Below, one piece after another: positions 15,653 through 24,117 of a DNA stretch of 34,273 nt. Made by a program: the position numbers and the translations under genes. The stretch's first letter is position 1; every line of letters starts with the position of its first letter. Source of the DNA: Chitinophagaceae bacterium (lineage in GTDB: Bacteria; Bacteroidota; Bacteroidia; Chitinophagales; Chitinophagaceae); the NCBI GenBank assembly GCA_947463105.1, contig CANHSD010000001.1, positions 1-34,273 on the forward strand, read 5' to 3'. The notes beneath the pieces are model-generated. The model was not told the DNA's origin. It did no database searches and saw nothing but the letters and a program-made list of their open reading frames with translations.

Positions 15653-16789
15653 TTACTCTTCCCCGCTGTTTTTAAGAATCCCCATCAATTTGTAGGCATT
15701 GTTCAACACTATGGATCCGGCAGGAATTCCCTCATTGCCACTGATCAATGCTGTTTTTCCATCTTTGGAGAGTCCGGTAACGACTGCTTTCATTTCAACC
15801 ACATTCTCGGATTTCCTGACAAAAATATATTGCTTGTTGCCCAGTCTTACCACAGCCTCATCAGGAACGGCATCCACCATCTTGCTGCTTACAGACAACT
15901 CACCCTCCACAAACATACCCGGCAATAGGTTTTTGGGATGAACCTTAAAATGACAATGGGCAGTGGCGGTTCGGTCATCATCAAGGCCCTTGTTGACCAG
16001 AATCACCTCTGCAGCATAAGTCTTTTCCGGTTCATCCATGAAATGAATACTGACCTGGTTTCCTTTCTGCACATAAGGAAGATCCTTTTCAAAAAGGGTG
16101 AGTGCCACATGAATGTCTTCCGGATCAATCAACTCAAACATGGTTTCAGTGGGCTGAACATATTTACCTGTATTTACATTCACCTTAGACACATACCCAT
16201 TGATGGTTGACCGAACAGATGCCTGCCCAGAAATGTTGGATTCATTCAACGCGTTTACATCAATGCCAATCAACTTCAGTTTTTCCTGCAAAGACCTGAC
16301 CGCAACAGCCTGTAGCTTTTGCTCTGCCTGGGCCTGCTGCATGGCCCTTGAAGTTCCTGCACGGGCCTCCACAAGGGCCTTTTGCCTTTCCAGTTCAAGT
16401 CCTGCCAATTCAAGCCGTGCAGCAGCGGAAAGATAGTCCTGCTGCAGCTGAACAATGGCCTGGTCCTCCATGATGGCAATCTCCTCCCCTTTTGATACGT
16501 GCATGCCAGGAATGAGTTTTGTACTCCTCAGGTATCCTCCCAATGGAAAGTTGACAGAGATGAGGTTTTGTGGTGGAAGGTCTATTTTACCTTGCACCGT
16601 AATGATGCTGCTCATGCTGGTTTTAACAGGATCTCCATATTGAAGACCAAGCGCCTTCAATTGATTTTGGGTAAGGTTGATTTCATTGGTTTCTTCAACA
16701 GCTGCTTCTTCGGCAGGTGCGGTTTTACTTCCTGAACAACTTTGAATGAACAAGCAAACGAGGATGAATAAATACATTGAATATCTCAT
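15653..16789 (-). CDS. RND efflux periplasmic adaptor lipoprotein (CusB/CzcB-like)
   Basis: A 378-residue membrane-fusion protein. A lipoprotein signal peptide ends at the IQSC lipobox (C18), so it should be anchored to the inner membrane facing the periplasm. Then come a barrel-sandwich hybrid half (VNFPLGGYLRSTKLIPGMHVSKGEEIAIMED), an alpha-hairpin (about 110-170) rich in Ala, Gln and Lys, the returning half (STINGYVSKVNVNTGKYV) and a beta-barrel/MP domain (about 210-375). It links the inner-membrane RND pump to the outer-membrane channel. It starts 3 nt after the stop of the pump gene and is the last gene of the metal operon. No N- or C-terminal His- or Met-rich metal motif is evident. Confidence 0.93.
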   Translation of the reverse strand: MRYSMYLFILVCLFIQSCSGSKTAPAEEAAVEETNEINLTQNQLKALGLQYGDPVKTSMSSIITVQGKIDLPPQNLISVNFPLGGYLRSTKLIPGMHVSKGEEIAIMEDQAIVQLQQDYLSAAARLELAGLELERQKALVEARAGTSRAMQQAQAEQKLQAVAVRSLQEKLKLIGIDVNALNESNISGQASVRSTINGYVSKVNVNTGKYVQPTETMFELIDPEDIHVALTLFEKDLPYVQKGNQVSIHFMDEPEKTYAAEVILVNKGLDDDRTATAHCHFKVHPKNLLPGMFVEGELSVSSKMVDAVPDEAVVRLGNKQYIFVRKSENVVEMKAVVTGLSKDGKTALISGNEGIPAGSIVLNNAYKLMGILKNSGEE

Positions 16790-16792
16790 GAA

Positions 16793-19700
16793 TTATTTTT
16801 TTTCTGTTAGAAATTGAAACGCTGCAGATGCCATTTGCAATTGATGAATGGTCTCAGCGTGAGCAATCAACACTTGTAAATGCTGCGACTGCAAGAGGCT
16901 GTATTCTGAATAAGATATATCGCCCAAATCCAGCCTTTTCCTGGCCTGGCTCCAGTTATCCGCCGACAACCGCAATCCCTCTGAAACATAGTATTCATGG
17001 GCCTCTTTGGCTGTATTGAAACGTGAAACCACATCAGCCAATCTTCTGTTCAGGTTTTCAAGCTGCTGTTGCTTTTGTATGGCAGCAATCTCTTCTTTGA
17101 TTTTGGCGGCATTGATTTTGGCCTTGGCAGCACCATTGAAAACAGGAATGGAAACCCCTGCCTGAACAATGCCAAAGCGATAGGAAGGTGCATAATACTT
17201 TTGCGAAATCCCGTCTGGTGTTTGCCATCCTGTAATAGAAAGATTGCTGTAGCCCAGGTTGAAATCGGGGGCAAGCCTGTTCTTCTCCAGGGCTGTTTGT
17301 GCAACCTGTTCCTTGACCGCTGCCTCTGCCATTTGGATAGAAGGATGATTTTCAAATGAGGCAATGAGTGCAGGGATATTTTTATCGACCACATTTTCTA
17401 ATGATGGTGTAAAGTTGTTACCCGACATGATCATCCCATTCAACTCCTGTATCAATGCATACCGGTCTGCTTCCAACTGTTTTTTCTGGAAGAGGTACTG
17501 CTTTGTTTGCAACGCAATGGCATTCAAGGCTGCTCCATTGATGTCACCTGCTTTTTGCTGTGCCTCTGCTTTTTTCTGCCACTCAGAAAAAACCCTTAAA
17601 AACCGGTATAAAATTTCATCCCTTCTATCAAGATCCATGATCCTGTAACAGAGTTGCCTGATGGCATGATGAAGCTCCGCCTGCTCAAGATATTTCTTCG
17701 CCTCCTGCAGACCTTCTGTCTTCTGGTATGCTTCTTTTTGTCTTGCATAGACCTTGGGCAATTGGAACTGCTGGTTCAGAAAAAACCGGGTATCATTGGA
17801 GGCGCTGTTGATGTTACCATATTCAGCACCAAAAGAAGTCTTGGGAATCTCTGCTGATTTTTTCTTTAGCCCTGCATAATATTCTACCTGTTTTTGAGCC
17901 ATTTTGAGGGTTAATGCATTCCTGTCTGCCATGGCGATGATGGAGTCAAGTGGCAATGAAGCTGCAGGCCTGGTATTGGGAACATGCCCACTCAATGGCG
18001 ACTCCATTGTCTGGCTGCTTGCAACAAGGGAAAAGAATCCCAGCAGCAGGGTAAGTGCCGGTGCCTTGATAGAACCTTTTCTTTTTTCTACCCAAACATA
18101 GAGCACTGGTAACACAAATAAGGTAAGCAAGGTGGCTGAAATCAATCCACCAATCACCACCGTAGCCAGTGGGCGCTGCACCTCAGCGCCAGAGCTTGTG
18201 CTCAATGCCATGGGCAGAAATCCCAGCGAAGCAACAGCAGCAGTCATCAATACAGGCCTTAGCCTGGTAGCGGTGCCTTTCAACACAAGATCCTTCATGT
18301 TCATTTGGGTTTCATTCTTCAGTCTGTTGAATTCATTGATCAATACAATTCCGTTCAAAACCGCCACGCCAAAAAGCGCGATGAACCCTACCCCAGCTGA
18401 GATACTGAATGGCATGTCGCGCATCCACAACAATAAAATGCCTCCAATGGCAGAAAGCGGAATGGCTGTGTAAATCAACAACCCGTATCTCAGTGAGCCA
18501 AAAGAAAAATACAGGATCAACAGGATCAACAACAAGGCAATAGGTACAGCAATCATCAACCGATCTTTTGCCTCGACGAGGTTCTCAAATTGCCCACCAT
18601 ATTTCACATAATATCCAGCAGGCAATGCAATGGTTTTCTCTGCCTTGGATTGAACCTCCTCAACAACAGATTGAACATCCCTGTCCCTGACATTGAAAGC
18701 CACTGTAATTCTTCGCTTGGCATCCTCCCGCTGAACCTGGTTGGGACCTTCCTGAATACCAATTTCCGCTACCTGTTCAAGGGGAACCGAAATCCCATCG
18801 GGATTGGTAATCATGAGGGTTTTGATGTCTGTCAGATCATTTCGCCTGTTTTCCTTCAAGCGCAAAACAAGGTCGAAGCGCCTTTCATTTTCATAGACCT
18901 GACCGGCAGATTCTCCTGCGAAAGAGGCCCTGAGCACCCTGTTGACATCCGCAATGCTCAAGCCATAAGCAGCGATGGCATTGGGTTTGTACTTGATGAC
19001 AATCTGGGGAAGGCCTGTTACCCTTTCAGTAAAAACATCCTTTGCTCCTTCCACCTTGTGAATGACCTCTTCGTATTGTGCGGCATAAAAAGCAAGGGTA
19101 TCCAGGTCTTCACCAAATATCTTGCAAACAACGTCTTGTTTCGCACCCGCGATCAATTCATTGAAACGCATCTGCACAGGGTACTGAAAACCACCAGTCA
19201 ATCCAGGTACCTTTCCAATGGCAACGCTCATCTTGTTCGCCAGTTCATCATAAGTGGATGCACTGGTCCATTCGTTTTTGGGTTTCAGGTTGACGATGAT
19301 ATCGGTCATTTCAATGGGCATGGGGTCAGTGGGAATTTCACTGGCGCCTATCCGGGTGACCACTTTTTGTACTTCAGGAAACTTTTTCAATTCATGAACG
19401 GCTTTGGTGGTGGCATCAACGGTTTCTCCCAATGAGCTCCCAGTCATCAACCTGGCATCAATGGCAAAATCACCCTCTTCCAATTCAGGAATGAATTCAC
19501 CACCCAAGGTTGAAGCAACATAAAATGAAAGAACCAAAAGAGCAACGGAAGCAGCCACCACTTTCCTCGGATGCTGCAGCAACCTGTCCAAGGCCCTTTG
19601 AAAACCATGTTGAAGCTTCAACATCATTCGATCAGAAATATTTTCCTTATGGTTGAGTTTTTTGCTCAACACAACACTTGTCATCATCGGCACATAGGTA

Positions 19701-21181
19701 AGGGAGAGGATAAAGGCCCCTACCAGTGCAAATGCGACAGTCTGTGCCATGGGCTTGAACATCTTGCCTTCGATGCCGGTTAGGCTAAGGATGGGGATAT
19801 AAACGATAAGGATGATGATTTGTCCAAACACTGCAGCTCCCATCATTCTTCCTGCAGATTGTTCAACGGTATGGTCCATCTGGCCCTGTCTCAGTTGCAG
19901 GCCCATGTGCTTATTGGAGTGCAGCCTGTGGAGTACTGCCTCCACTATAATTACTGCACCATCAACAATCAATCCAAAATCGAGCGCTCCTAAACTCATC
20001 AGGTTTCCTGTCACACCAAAAAGGTTCATCATGCCCACAGCAAACAGCATGGCCAGTGGGATTACTGAAGCTACAATCAGCCCTGCCCGGAGGTTTCCCA
20101 GGAAAAAAACCAGGATCAGTAAAACAATCATCGCCCCCTCCAGCAAATTGGTCTTTACAGTCCCCAATGTGCGGTTGACCATTTTGGTGCGATCCAGAAA
20201 AGTATTGATTTCTACCCCCTCTGGCAAGCTCTTTTCAATTTGCTTCATGCGCTCCTCAATATGCCCTATCACATCAGCAGCATTTTCTCCTTTCAACATG
20301 AGCACCACGGCCCCAGACACTTCTCCTTCATCCATGTAGGTAAGAGCGCCATACCGCACTGGGCTGCCAATTCTTGCTTCTGCAATATCCCTGATGTAAA
20401 TAGGGGTGCCAGCAGCAGATTTGGCCACATAGATATTTTGAATCTCTTCAATTGATTTGACAAGCCCTTCTGACCTTACAAACAAAAGTGAAGGACCTTT
20501 CTCAATATAGGCAGCCCCTGAATTCTGGTTATTGTTCTGGATGGCATTGAATACCTGGTCAAATGTCACCCCTGCCCCTTTCAATTTCACAGGATCAATG
20601 GCTACTTCGTATTGTTTTAGCTTACCACCAAAACTGCTCACATCGGCAACACCAGGAGTTCCCAACAATTGCCTCCTGATGATCCAGTCCTGGATGGTGC
20701 GCAATTCAGTGAGGTCATATTTATCCTCATATCCTTTCTTAGGTCGAACGATATACTGATAAATTTCACCCAGTCCTGTGGTGACAGGGGCTAGCTCAGG
20801 GGTACCTGCTTCTTTGGGGATTTCGTCCCTGACCAGCAGCATCCGCTCACTCACCTGTTGCCTGGCCCAATAAATGTCTTTGTCATCATCAAATACAACC
20901 GTAACTACAGAGAGACCAAATCTAGAAATAGACCTTATCTCTTTGATATCCGGTATGTTGGATGATGCCTGCTCGATGGGGAAAGTAATCAATCGTTCCA
21001 CCTCAAGCGAACCGAGGGTGGGTGAAACTGTAATGACCTGAACCTGATTGGAAGTGATGTCTGGAAGGGCGTCAACCGGAAGTTTAAACAACTCTATTGC
21101 GCCCCAAATGATCCATCCCAATGTAAATAATCCTATGATGAGCTTGTTCCTGATGGAAAAGCGGATGATTGCATTCAACAT
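16793..21181 (-). CDS. CzcA/CusA-type heavy-metal RND pump fused to a TolC-like outer-membrane channel
   Basis: A 1462-residue fusion. Residues 1 to about 1038 form a complete HME-RND transporter with 12 membrane helices and two periplasmic loops. The TM4 motif DFGLIVDGAVIIVE holds D401, D407 and E414, the proton-relay and specificity residues of CzcA-type divalent-cation pumps. A further hydrophobic segment follows (1039-1057, ending VASSQ) that looks like a signal peptide, then about 405 residues of an outer-membrane efflux protein with coiled-coil repeats (for example EKNRLAPDFNLGYSNLSI). Such fusions are known in Bacteroidota. The start at 21181 (MLNAIIRFSIRNKL) is the family start; the in-frame codon at 21262 would overlap the previous gene. 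It exports metal cations from the periplasm or cytoplasm with the adjacent adaptor. Confidence 0.93.
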   Translation of the reverse strand: MLNAIIRFSIRNKLIIGLFTLGWIIWGAIELFKLPVDALPDITSNQVQVITVSPTLGSLEVERLITFPIEQASSNIPDIKEIRSISRFGLSVVTVVFDDDKDIYWARQQVSERMLLVRDEIPKEAGTPELAPVTTGLGEIYQYIVRPKKGYEDKYDLTELRTIQDWIIRRQLLGTPGVADVSSFGGKLKQYEVAIDPVKLKGAGVTFDQVFNAIQNNNQNSGAAYIEKGPSLLFVRSEGLVKSIEEIQNIYVAKSAAGTPIYIRDIAEARIGSPVRYGALTYMDEGEVSGAVVLMLKGENAADVIGHIEERMKQIEKSLPEGVEINTFLDRTKMVNRTLGTVKTNLLEGAMIVLLILVFFLGNLRAGLIVASVIPLAMLFAVGMMNLFGVTGNLMSLGALDFGLIVDGAVIIVEAVLHRLHSNKHMGLQLRQGQMDHTVEQSAGRMMGAAVFGQIIILIVYIPILSLTGIEGKMFKPMAQTVAFALVGAFILSLTYVPMMTSVVLSKKLNHKENISDRMMLKLQHGFQRALDRLLQHPRKVVAASVALLVLSFYVASTLGGEFIPELEEGDFAIDARLMTGSSLGETVDATTKAVHELKKFPEVQKVVTRIGASEIPTDPMPIEMTDIIVNLKPKNEWTSASTYDELANKMSVAIGKVPGLTGGFQYPVQMRFNELIAGAKQDVVCKIFGEDLDTLAFYAAQYEEVIHKVEGAKDVFTERVTGLPQIVIKYKPNAIAAYGLSIADVNRVLRASFAGESAGQVYENERRFDLVLRLKENRRNDLTDIKTLMITNPDGISVPLEQVAEIGIQEGPNQVQREDAKRRITVAFNVRDRDVQSVVEEVQSKAEKTIALPAGYYVKYGGQFENLVEAKDRLMIAVPIALLLILLILYFSFGSLRYGLLIYTAIPLSAIGGILLLWMRDMPFSISAGVGFIALFGVAVLNGIVLINEFNRLKNETQMNMKDLVLKGTATRLRPVLMTAAVASLGFLPMALSTSSGAEVQRPLATVVIGGLISATLLTLFVLPVLYVWVEKRKGSIKAPALTLLLGFFSLVASSQTMESPLSGHVPNTRPAASLPLDSIIAMADRNALTLKMAQKQVEYYAGLKKKSAEIPKTSFGAEYGNINSASNDTRFFLNQQFQLPKVYARQKEAYQKTEGLQEAKKYLEQAELHHAIRQLCYRIMDLDRRDEILYRFLRVFSEWQKKAEAQQKAGDINGAALNAIALQTKQYLFQKKQLEADRYALIQELNGMIMSGNNFTPSLENVVDKNIPALIASFENHPSIQMAEAAVKEQVAQTALEKNRLAPDFNLGYSNLSITGWQTPDGISQKYYAPSYRFGIVQAGVSIPVFNGAAKAKINAAKIKEEIAAIQKQQQLENLNRRLADVVSRFNTAKEAHEYYVSEGLRLSADNWSQARKRLDLGDISYSEYSLLQSQHLQVLIAHAETIHQLQMASAAFQFLTEKK
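18011..18067 (-). other. Internal signal-peptide-like segment between pump and channel domains
   Basis: Residues 1039-1057 of the fusion: two basic residues and a short GSIK linker, then about 15 hydrophobic residues (APALTLLLGFFSLVA), then SSQ. It matches the layout of an N-terminal signal peptide but sits in the middle of the protein, where it would move the TolC-like part across the inner membrane. Confidence 0.6.
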
Positions 21182-21219
21182 GATTTCTGATTTTTTTTGT
21201 GAACGGGTACCTAAAAAAA

Positions 21220-21597
21220 TCAGCTGCATTTTGGAGGCTGAAAAACAGAAAACTGATGACACTGTGGCATCATACCCTTGCTGATCGGATTAAAATTGGA
21301 CATGTCCGACTGCCACAATGGTGCTAAATGAAAAGACTCCACTGGTGGATGGTATACCTGGGTGAACGAAATTCCTGTATTCCTCAAAGGAAGGGTTGCA
21401 TGCCTAACAGGATCTGAATTTTCATGGTTGCTGTCAAAATAATGGAATTGAATGAACTCAATGGCGGACAAGGGCTGACTGCTGTTTTTGTGCTCATAGA
21501 AATGGTCCACGAGATTGTCAAACTTAACCAACTCATCCATAAAATGCCCAGAGCTGATGATCTGAATGGCAACAATAAAAAAGATTACCTTTTTCAC
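21220..21597 (-). CDS. Small histidine-rich exported protein of the metal operon
   Basis: A 125-residue protein starting at GTG (21597), with a hydrophobic N-terminus KKVIFFIVAIQIISSGHF acting as signal peptide or anchor. The next part, DELVKFDNLVDHFYEHK, then FIQFHYFDSNHENSD and a later LPLRNTG, resembles a small uncharacterised Bacteroidota family (LVEHFxEHK...FLxxHY...LPFK) that is often found beside CusA-like pumps; I recall this association but cannot check it. The clustered histidines and acidic residues could bind divalent metal in the periplasm. It ends 38 nt before the pump start. A perfect palindrome directly precedes its start codon. No established function. Confidence 0.7.
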   Translation of the reverse strand: MKKVIFFIVAIQIISSGHFMDELVKFDNLVDHFYEHKNSSQPLSAIEFIQFHYFDSNHENSDPVRHATLPLRNTGISFTQVYHPPVESFHLAPLWQSDMSNFNPISKGMMPQCHQFSVFQPPKCS

Positions 21598-21610
21598 TAT
21601 CTGAAGATAG
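21597..21610. promoter_or_regulatory. Palindrome adjoining the start of the small metal-operon gene
   Basis: CTATCT and AGATAG form a perfect 6-bp inverted repeat around GA, touching the GTG start codon at 21597. It could be an operator or an mRNA hairpin. No TAnnTTTG is seen in the 105-nt gap 21598-21702. Confidence 0.3.
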
Positions 21611-21702
21611 GATTTTCGGCGTAATTCAAATGCACTATTTGCAGCATTGCCGCTTGGTAAACACTATCCGCAAGCACCTGATACAGATTTTGATGATATT
21701 TC

Positions 21703-22569
21703 TCATTTCTTCTTCCGCTTGATCACATTGAGGAAACTGCGCTCATAACTGATGGACAGAGAGGAGGTACCCATCCGGTAAGCCCCTCCACTGATCTGGA
21801 AGCGATAACCTGCATTGATTTTCGCATTGCTGTTCACAATCAGCTGTATGGCTGGGGCCAGGTCCATAAAGGAATAATCCCTGTCGAGACCCCTTGAGCC
21901 AATCAGTTCCAGATAAATGTTGAAGTTCGTCTGTTCATAGCTTGTATATTTTCTGGGGAGAAGTAAATACCCTGTGGAAAGACTGTAGTTAAACGACCGG
22001 TAACCATAAAAAGTTTGCCCACCAAAGTCTTTCCACCGGTCTGGATGCATTACCTCCACCAGGGAACCCGTGCCAGAGATGGCAAGCTTGTGCAGGAGTT
22101 GTGTCAGAATCAATCCTCCCTGAATGGCTGTCTGGTCTCCATCCCCGGTAATTTCCTCGTATTGCAAATCGTTCTTACTGATGATCCCCTTAACAAATGC
22201 AGCTGCCCTGAAATGGCGGTGAACATCATCAACAGACAATAACCTCAGTTTTGCATAAATGGAGGCAGATTCAAACCTCAGCTTTTGGTCTGGATATGTA
22301 TTGTACATATTACCAAAGCTTATTGCCGGCCTGAGCATAAGGAATTTACCCAATCCTATAGATGATTCCGCCATTTGCCTGGATGTTGTATGTTTATGTC
22401 CGAGTGCAGATTCCCCCATCCACTTGCCTGCATATTTAAAAGACAAAGACTTTGCTGGAACGTTGGAAGCAGGCTCACTATAAACATAAAGTTCCTGGGC
22501 AGTAAGGCTAAAGCAAAACAATACCAGGAAACCAAAAATCAGCGGTAAACGCAATTTGTAAGGGATCAT
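21703..22569 (-). CDS. Predicted outer-membrane beta-barrel protein of the metal operon
   Basis: A 288-residue protein with a signal peptide (start MIPYKLRLPLIF, cleavage near SLTAQ) and a C-terminal stretch of alternating amphipathic strands ending LSISYERSFLNVIKRKKK. The conserved-looking early segment YVYSEPASNVPAKSL is one I associate with a Bacteroidota family found in metal-resistance clusters; the role is unknown, possibly a small barrel for metal or organic cation passage, or a sensor. The start was set at 22569 because its ATG overlaps the TGA of the upstream HMA gene as ATGA, a typical coupled junction; a longer in-frame reading from 22650 would overlap that gene by 84 nt. Confidence 0.75.
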   Translation of the reverse strand: MIPYKLRLPLIFGFLVLFCFSLTAQELYVYSEPASNVPAKSLSFKYAGKWMGESALGHKHTTSRQMAESSIGLGKFLMLRPAISFGNMYNTYPDQKLRFESASIYAKLRLLSVDDVHRHFRAAAFVKGIISKNDLQYEEITGDGDQTAIQGGLILTQLLHKLAISGTGSLVEVMHPDRWKDFGGQTFYGYRSFNYSLSTGYLLLPRKYTSYEQTNFNIYLELIGSRGLDRDYSFMDLAPAIQLIVNSNAKINAGYRFQISGGAYRMGTSSLSISYERSFLNVIKRKKK

Positions 22570-23114
22570 AACGTAACATGAAAAATTCCCACTGCTCCCC
22601 CAATTCCTTCGGGCATGACGCAGGGAGTGGATTTGGTGAATTGATAACAAGGAACTTTTGATCCTGTGGTCTGTTTCTTAAACGCTTTGGCTGATAAAAA
22701 CTTTTGGTCAATCACCCTTATCTCAAAACTGGATGGAGATTGCTGGGCTTTGACATCAATGAAGTGGAAAACATTGTCCCCTATTTTGACCTTTTTATCA
22801 TGCCCAATAGCTAAACCGGCCTGATTCACTTTCAACAAAAGTTTTGAAACAGAGAAACCGGCATCTTCCACTTTCTTCCGTATTGCTTCGATGTCCAGTT
22901 TAGCTCCAGGCCTGAAAACAATCAAGAAAGATGATGTTTCAAGATCTGTATCCACGCTATCAATAAAATCAAGGGAAGTAAGGTTGGTATAAATGGATTT
23001 TGCACAAAGAGCACAGGTCAGGCCGCTGGCCTGCAGACTGGCCTTGCTGATTTGTGAAAATGAAATAGTTGACCACAGGAGCATACCCATGATCAGGCTT
23101 AAAATTTTAGTCAT
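22566..23114 (-). CDS. Exported heavy-metal-associated (HMA) domain protein
   Basis: A 182-residue protein with a signal peptide (about 1-20, ending SFSQ). Residues 24-93 form an HMA-like ferredoxin fold with the metal motif GLTCALCAKSIYTNL (C34 and C37, the CxxC loop and following helix) and the second half IEAIRKKVEDAGFSVSKL. The C-terminal half (about 94-182) has no recognised domain but contains two more cysteines in VPCYQFTKSTPCVMP, which may form a second site. HMA domains bind Cu(I), Zn or similar soft cations. As an exported protein it probably captures metal in the periplasm and hands it to the efflux pump. It overlaps the following barrel gene by 4 nt. Confidence 0.88.
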   Translation of the reverse strand: MTKILSLIMGMLLWSTISFSQISKASLQASGLTCALCAKSIYTNLTSLDFIDSVDTDLETSSFLIVFRPGAKLDIEAIRKKVEDAGFSVSKLLLKVNQAGLAIGHDKKVKIGDNVFHFIDVKAQQSPSSFEIRVIDQKFLSAKAFKKQTTGSKVPCYQFTKSTPCVMPEGIGGAVGIFHVTL

Positions 23115-23127
23115 GATGGTTGAAATG

Positions 23128-23154
23128 AGGGCCCATCTGTTGAGATCGGGCCCT
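23128..23154 (-). promoter_or_regulatory. Intercistronic hairpin between the two HMA genes
   Basis: AGGGCCC (23128-23134) plus ATCT pairs with AGAT plus GGGCCCT (23148-23154) around a 4-nt loop, with one unpaired base at 23147: an 11-bp stem. No T run follows on the transcribed minus strand, so it is more like an mRNA processing or stabilising hairpin than a terminator. It lies within the 51-nt gap 23115-23165. Confidence 0.55.
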
Positions 23155-23165
23155 TTGGTGATTGA

Positions 23166-23654
23166 TTATTTCTTACAACATTCCTTGCCCTTCTCACATT
23201 TTCCATCCTTGCAGCAAGCCTTGTCTTTTTCACATTTTCCGTCTTTGCAGCAGTCCATCTTGTGGTCACAGTTTTCCATGCCGCAGCATTCTTTTTTTGC
23301 ACCATCTTTGACCACAACAGCTGCAGCTTTTCTTTCATATTGGCAGCAACCATGGAGCTTGTTGTAAACTTCAGTTGGTGCGGTAACATCCTGTGTATCG
23401 TAACCGGATGCTGCAACGGCCTCCTGAATGGCCTTGGCATCAGTCTTCTTTGGCTTGTAAGAAACATTGAGTATTTTGGTTTCCTCACTCCAGCTTGCGG
23501 TTGAAGCACCGGCCTTTATTGCAGCAGTTTCAATGACTTTTTTACACATGCCGCAGTTTCCCCAAACCTTGATTTCCTCTGATTTTTGGGCAAACATTGA
23601 GGTGGAGAACAATAACGCGAACAGGAGTATTGAAAATGATATTTTAGTATTCAT
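23166..23654 (-). CDS. Exported HMA domain protein with cysteine-rich metallothionein-like tail
   Basis: A 162-residue protein. A signal peptide (1-22, ending MFAQ) precedes an HMA domain (about 25-93) with the metal loop WGNCGMCKKVIE (C34, C37) and the second half AKAIQEAVAASGYD. C103 and C104 follow, then a tail from residue 120 in which 11 of 43 residues are cysteine. The tail contains two consecutive 12-residue repeats, CCKDGKCEKDKA (135-146) and CCKDGKCEKGKE (147-158), followed by a partial third, CCKK. The domain part looks like a periplasmic copper- or mercury-binding protein; the tail should hold several soft metal ions. It is the second gene of the metal operon. Confidence 0.87.
   Translation of the reverse strand: MNTKISFSILLFALLFSTSMFAQKSEEIKVWGNCGMCKKVIETAAIKAGASTASWSEETKILNVSYKPKKTDAKAIQEAVAASGYDTQDVTAPTEVYNKLHGCCQYERKAAAVVVKDGAKKECCGMENCDHKMDCCKDGKCEKDKACCKDGKCEKGKECCKK
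23181..23252 (-). repeat. Two tandem 36-nt repeats encoding the Cys-rich tail
   Basis: Codons 135-146 and 147-158 of the HMA-tail protein encode near-identical 12-residue units with cysteines at positions 1, 2 and 7. A partial third unit encodes the C-terminus. Confidence 0.85.
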
Positions 23655-23735
23655 TTTGATTGATTTTTGATAGATAAGAGTAAAGTAAGATGACCAATGA
23701 AGTTGTTGAGCAGTGAAATACTACTCAAAAACAAC

Positions 23736-24113
23736 TCAAATCCTGAAATTGCAGTTCAGGAGATAGGGCGGAGGCTTAATAAACTGCCTATGGAAAAAGC
23801 TTTTTGTATTGGGCGTTTTACAAGTAAACGAACTGTTATAATGGTCAAAAAAGAGGACTGATGAAAATGCTGGACTGAAATCAAAACCAGCAATCACTTG
23901 GCTCTCAAGAACAGAATTGTCAATTTTAATTACCTGTGGAAGATCGTGACAACATCCCTCATCCTCCATTCCACAAAATTCACATCCATGGCTGTCGCGC
24001 TCTCCAAAAGATACTGCAGCCAAATCTCCCATACAATAATGTGCACTGATTACAGTTCCACTGCTGGCGGCAGTGTAAACCATGAGCAACAGTATGGAGA
24101 GGATTTTTTTCAC
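23736..24113 (-). CDS. HYC_CC_PP family protein
   Basis: A 125-residue protein starting at GTG with a signal peptide (KKILSILLLMVYTAASSGTVISA). It then shows the three signatures that give the family its name: AHYCMGD (about 24-30), GCEFCGMEDEGCCHD (about 43-57) and PPPY near the C-terminus. The cysteines, histidines and methionines suggest a metal-binding role in the periplasm, and the gene leads a metal-efflux operon. The exact function of the family is not established to my knowledge. The -7 element ends 4 nt before the GTG codon, so the mRNA would be leaderless or nearly so. Confidence 0.82.
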   Translation of the reverse strand: MKKILSILLLMVYTAASSGTVISAHYCMGDLAAVSFGERDSHGCEFCGMEDEGCCHDLPQVIKIDNSVLESQVIAGFDFSPAFSSVLFFDHYNSSFTCKTPNTKSFFHRQFIKPPPYLLNCNFRI

Positions 24114-24117
24114 TCTA

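Noticed and set aside
18590..19435. A 281-codon plus-strand frame inside the RND pump gene
   Set aside because: The minus-strand pump is unmistakable from its motifs, and the plus-strand translation resembles nothing.
21182..21262. An N-terminal extension of 27 residues on the pump
   Set aside because: It overlaps the preceding small gene by 43 nt and the family begins at the MLNAIIRF start.
23181..23252. The tandem 36-nt repeats as a CRISPR array
   Set aside because: There are no spacers and the repeats are in frame within a protein gene, encoding cysteine units.
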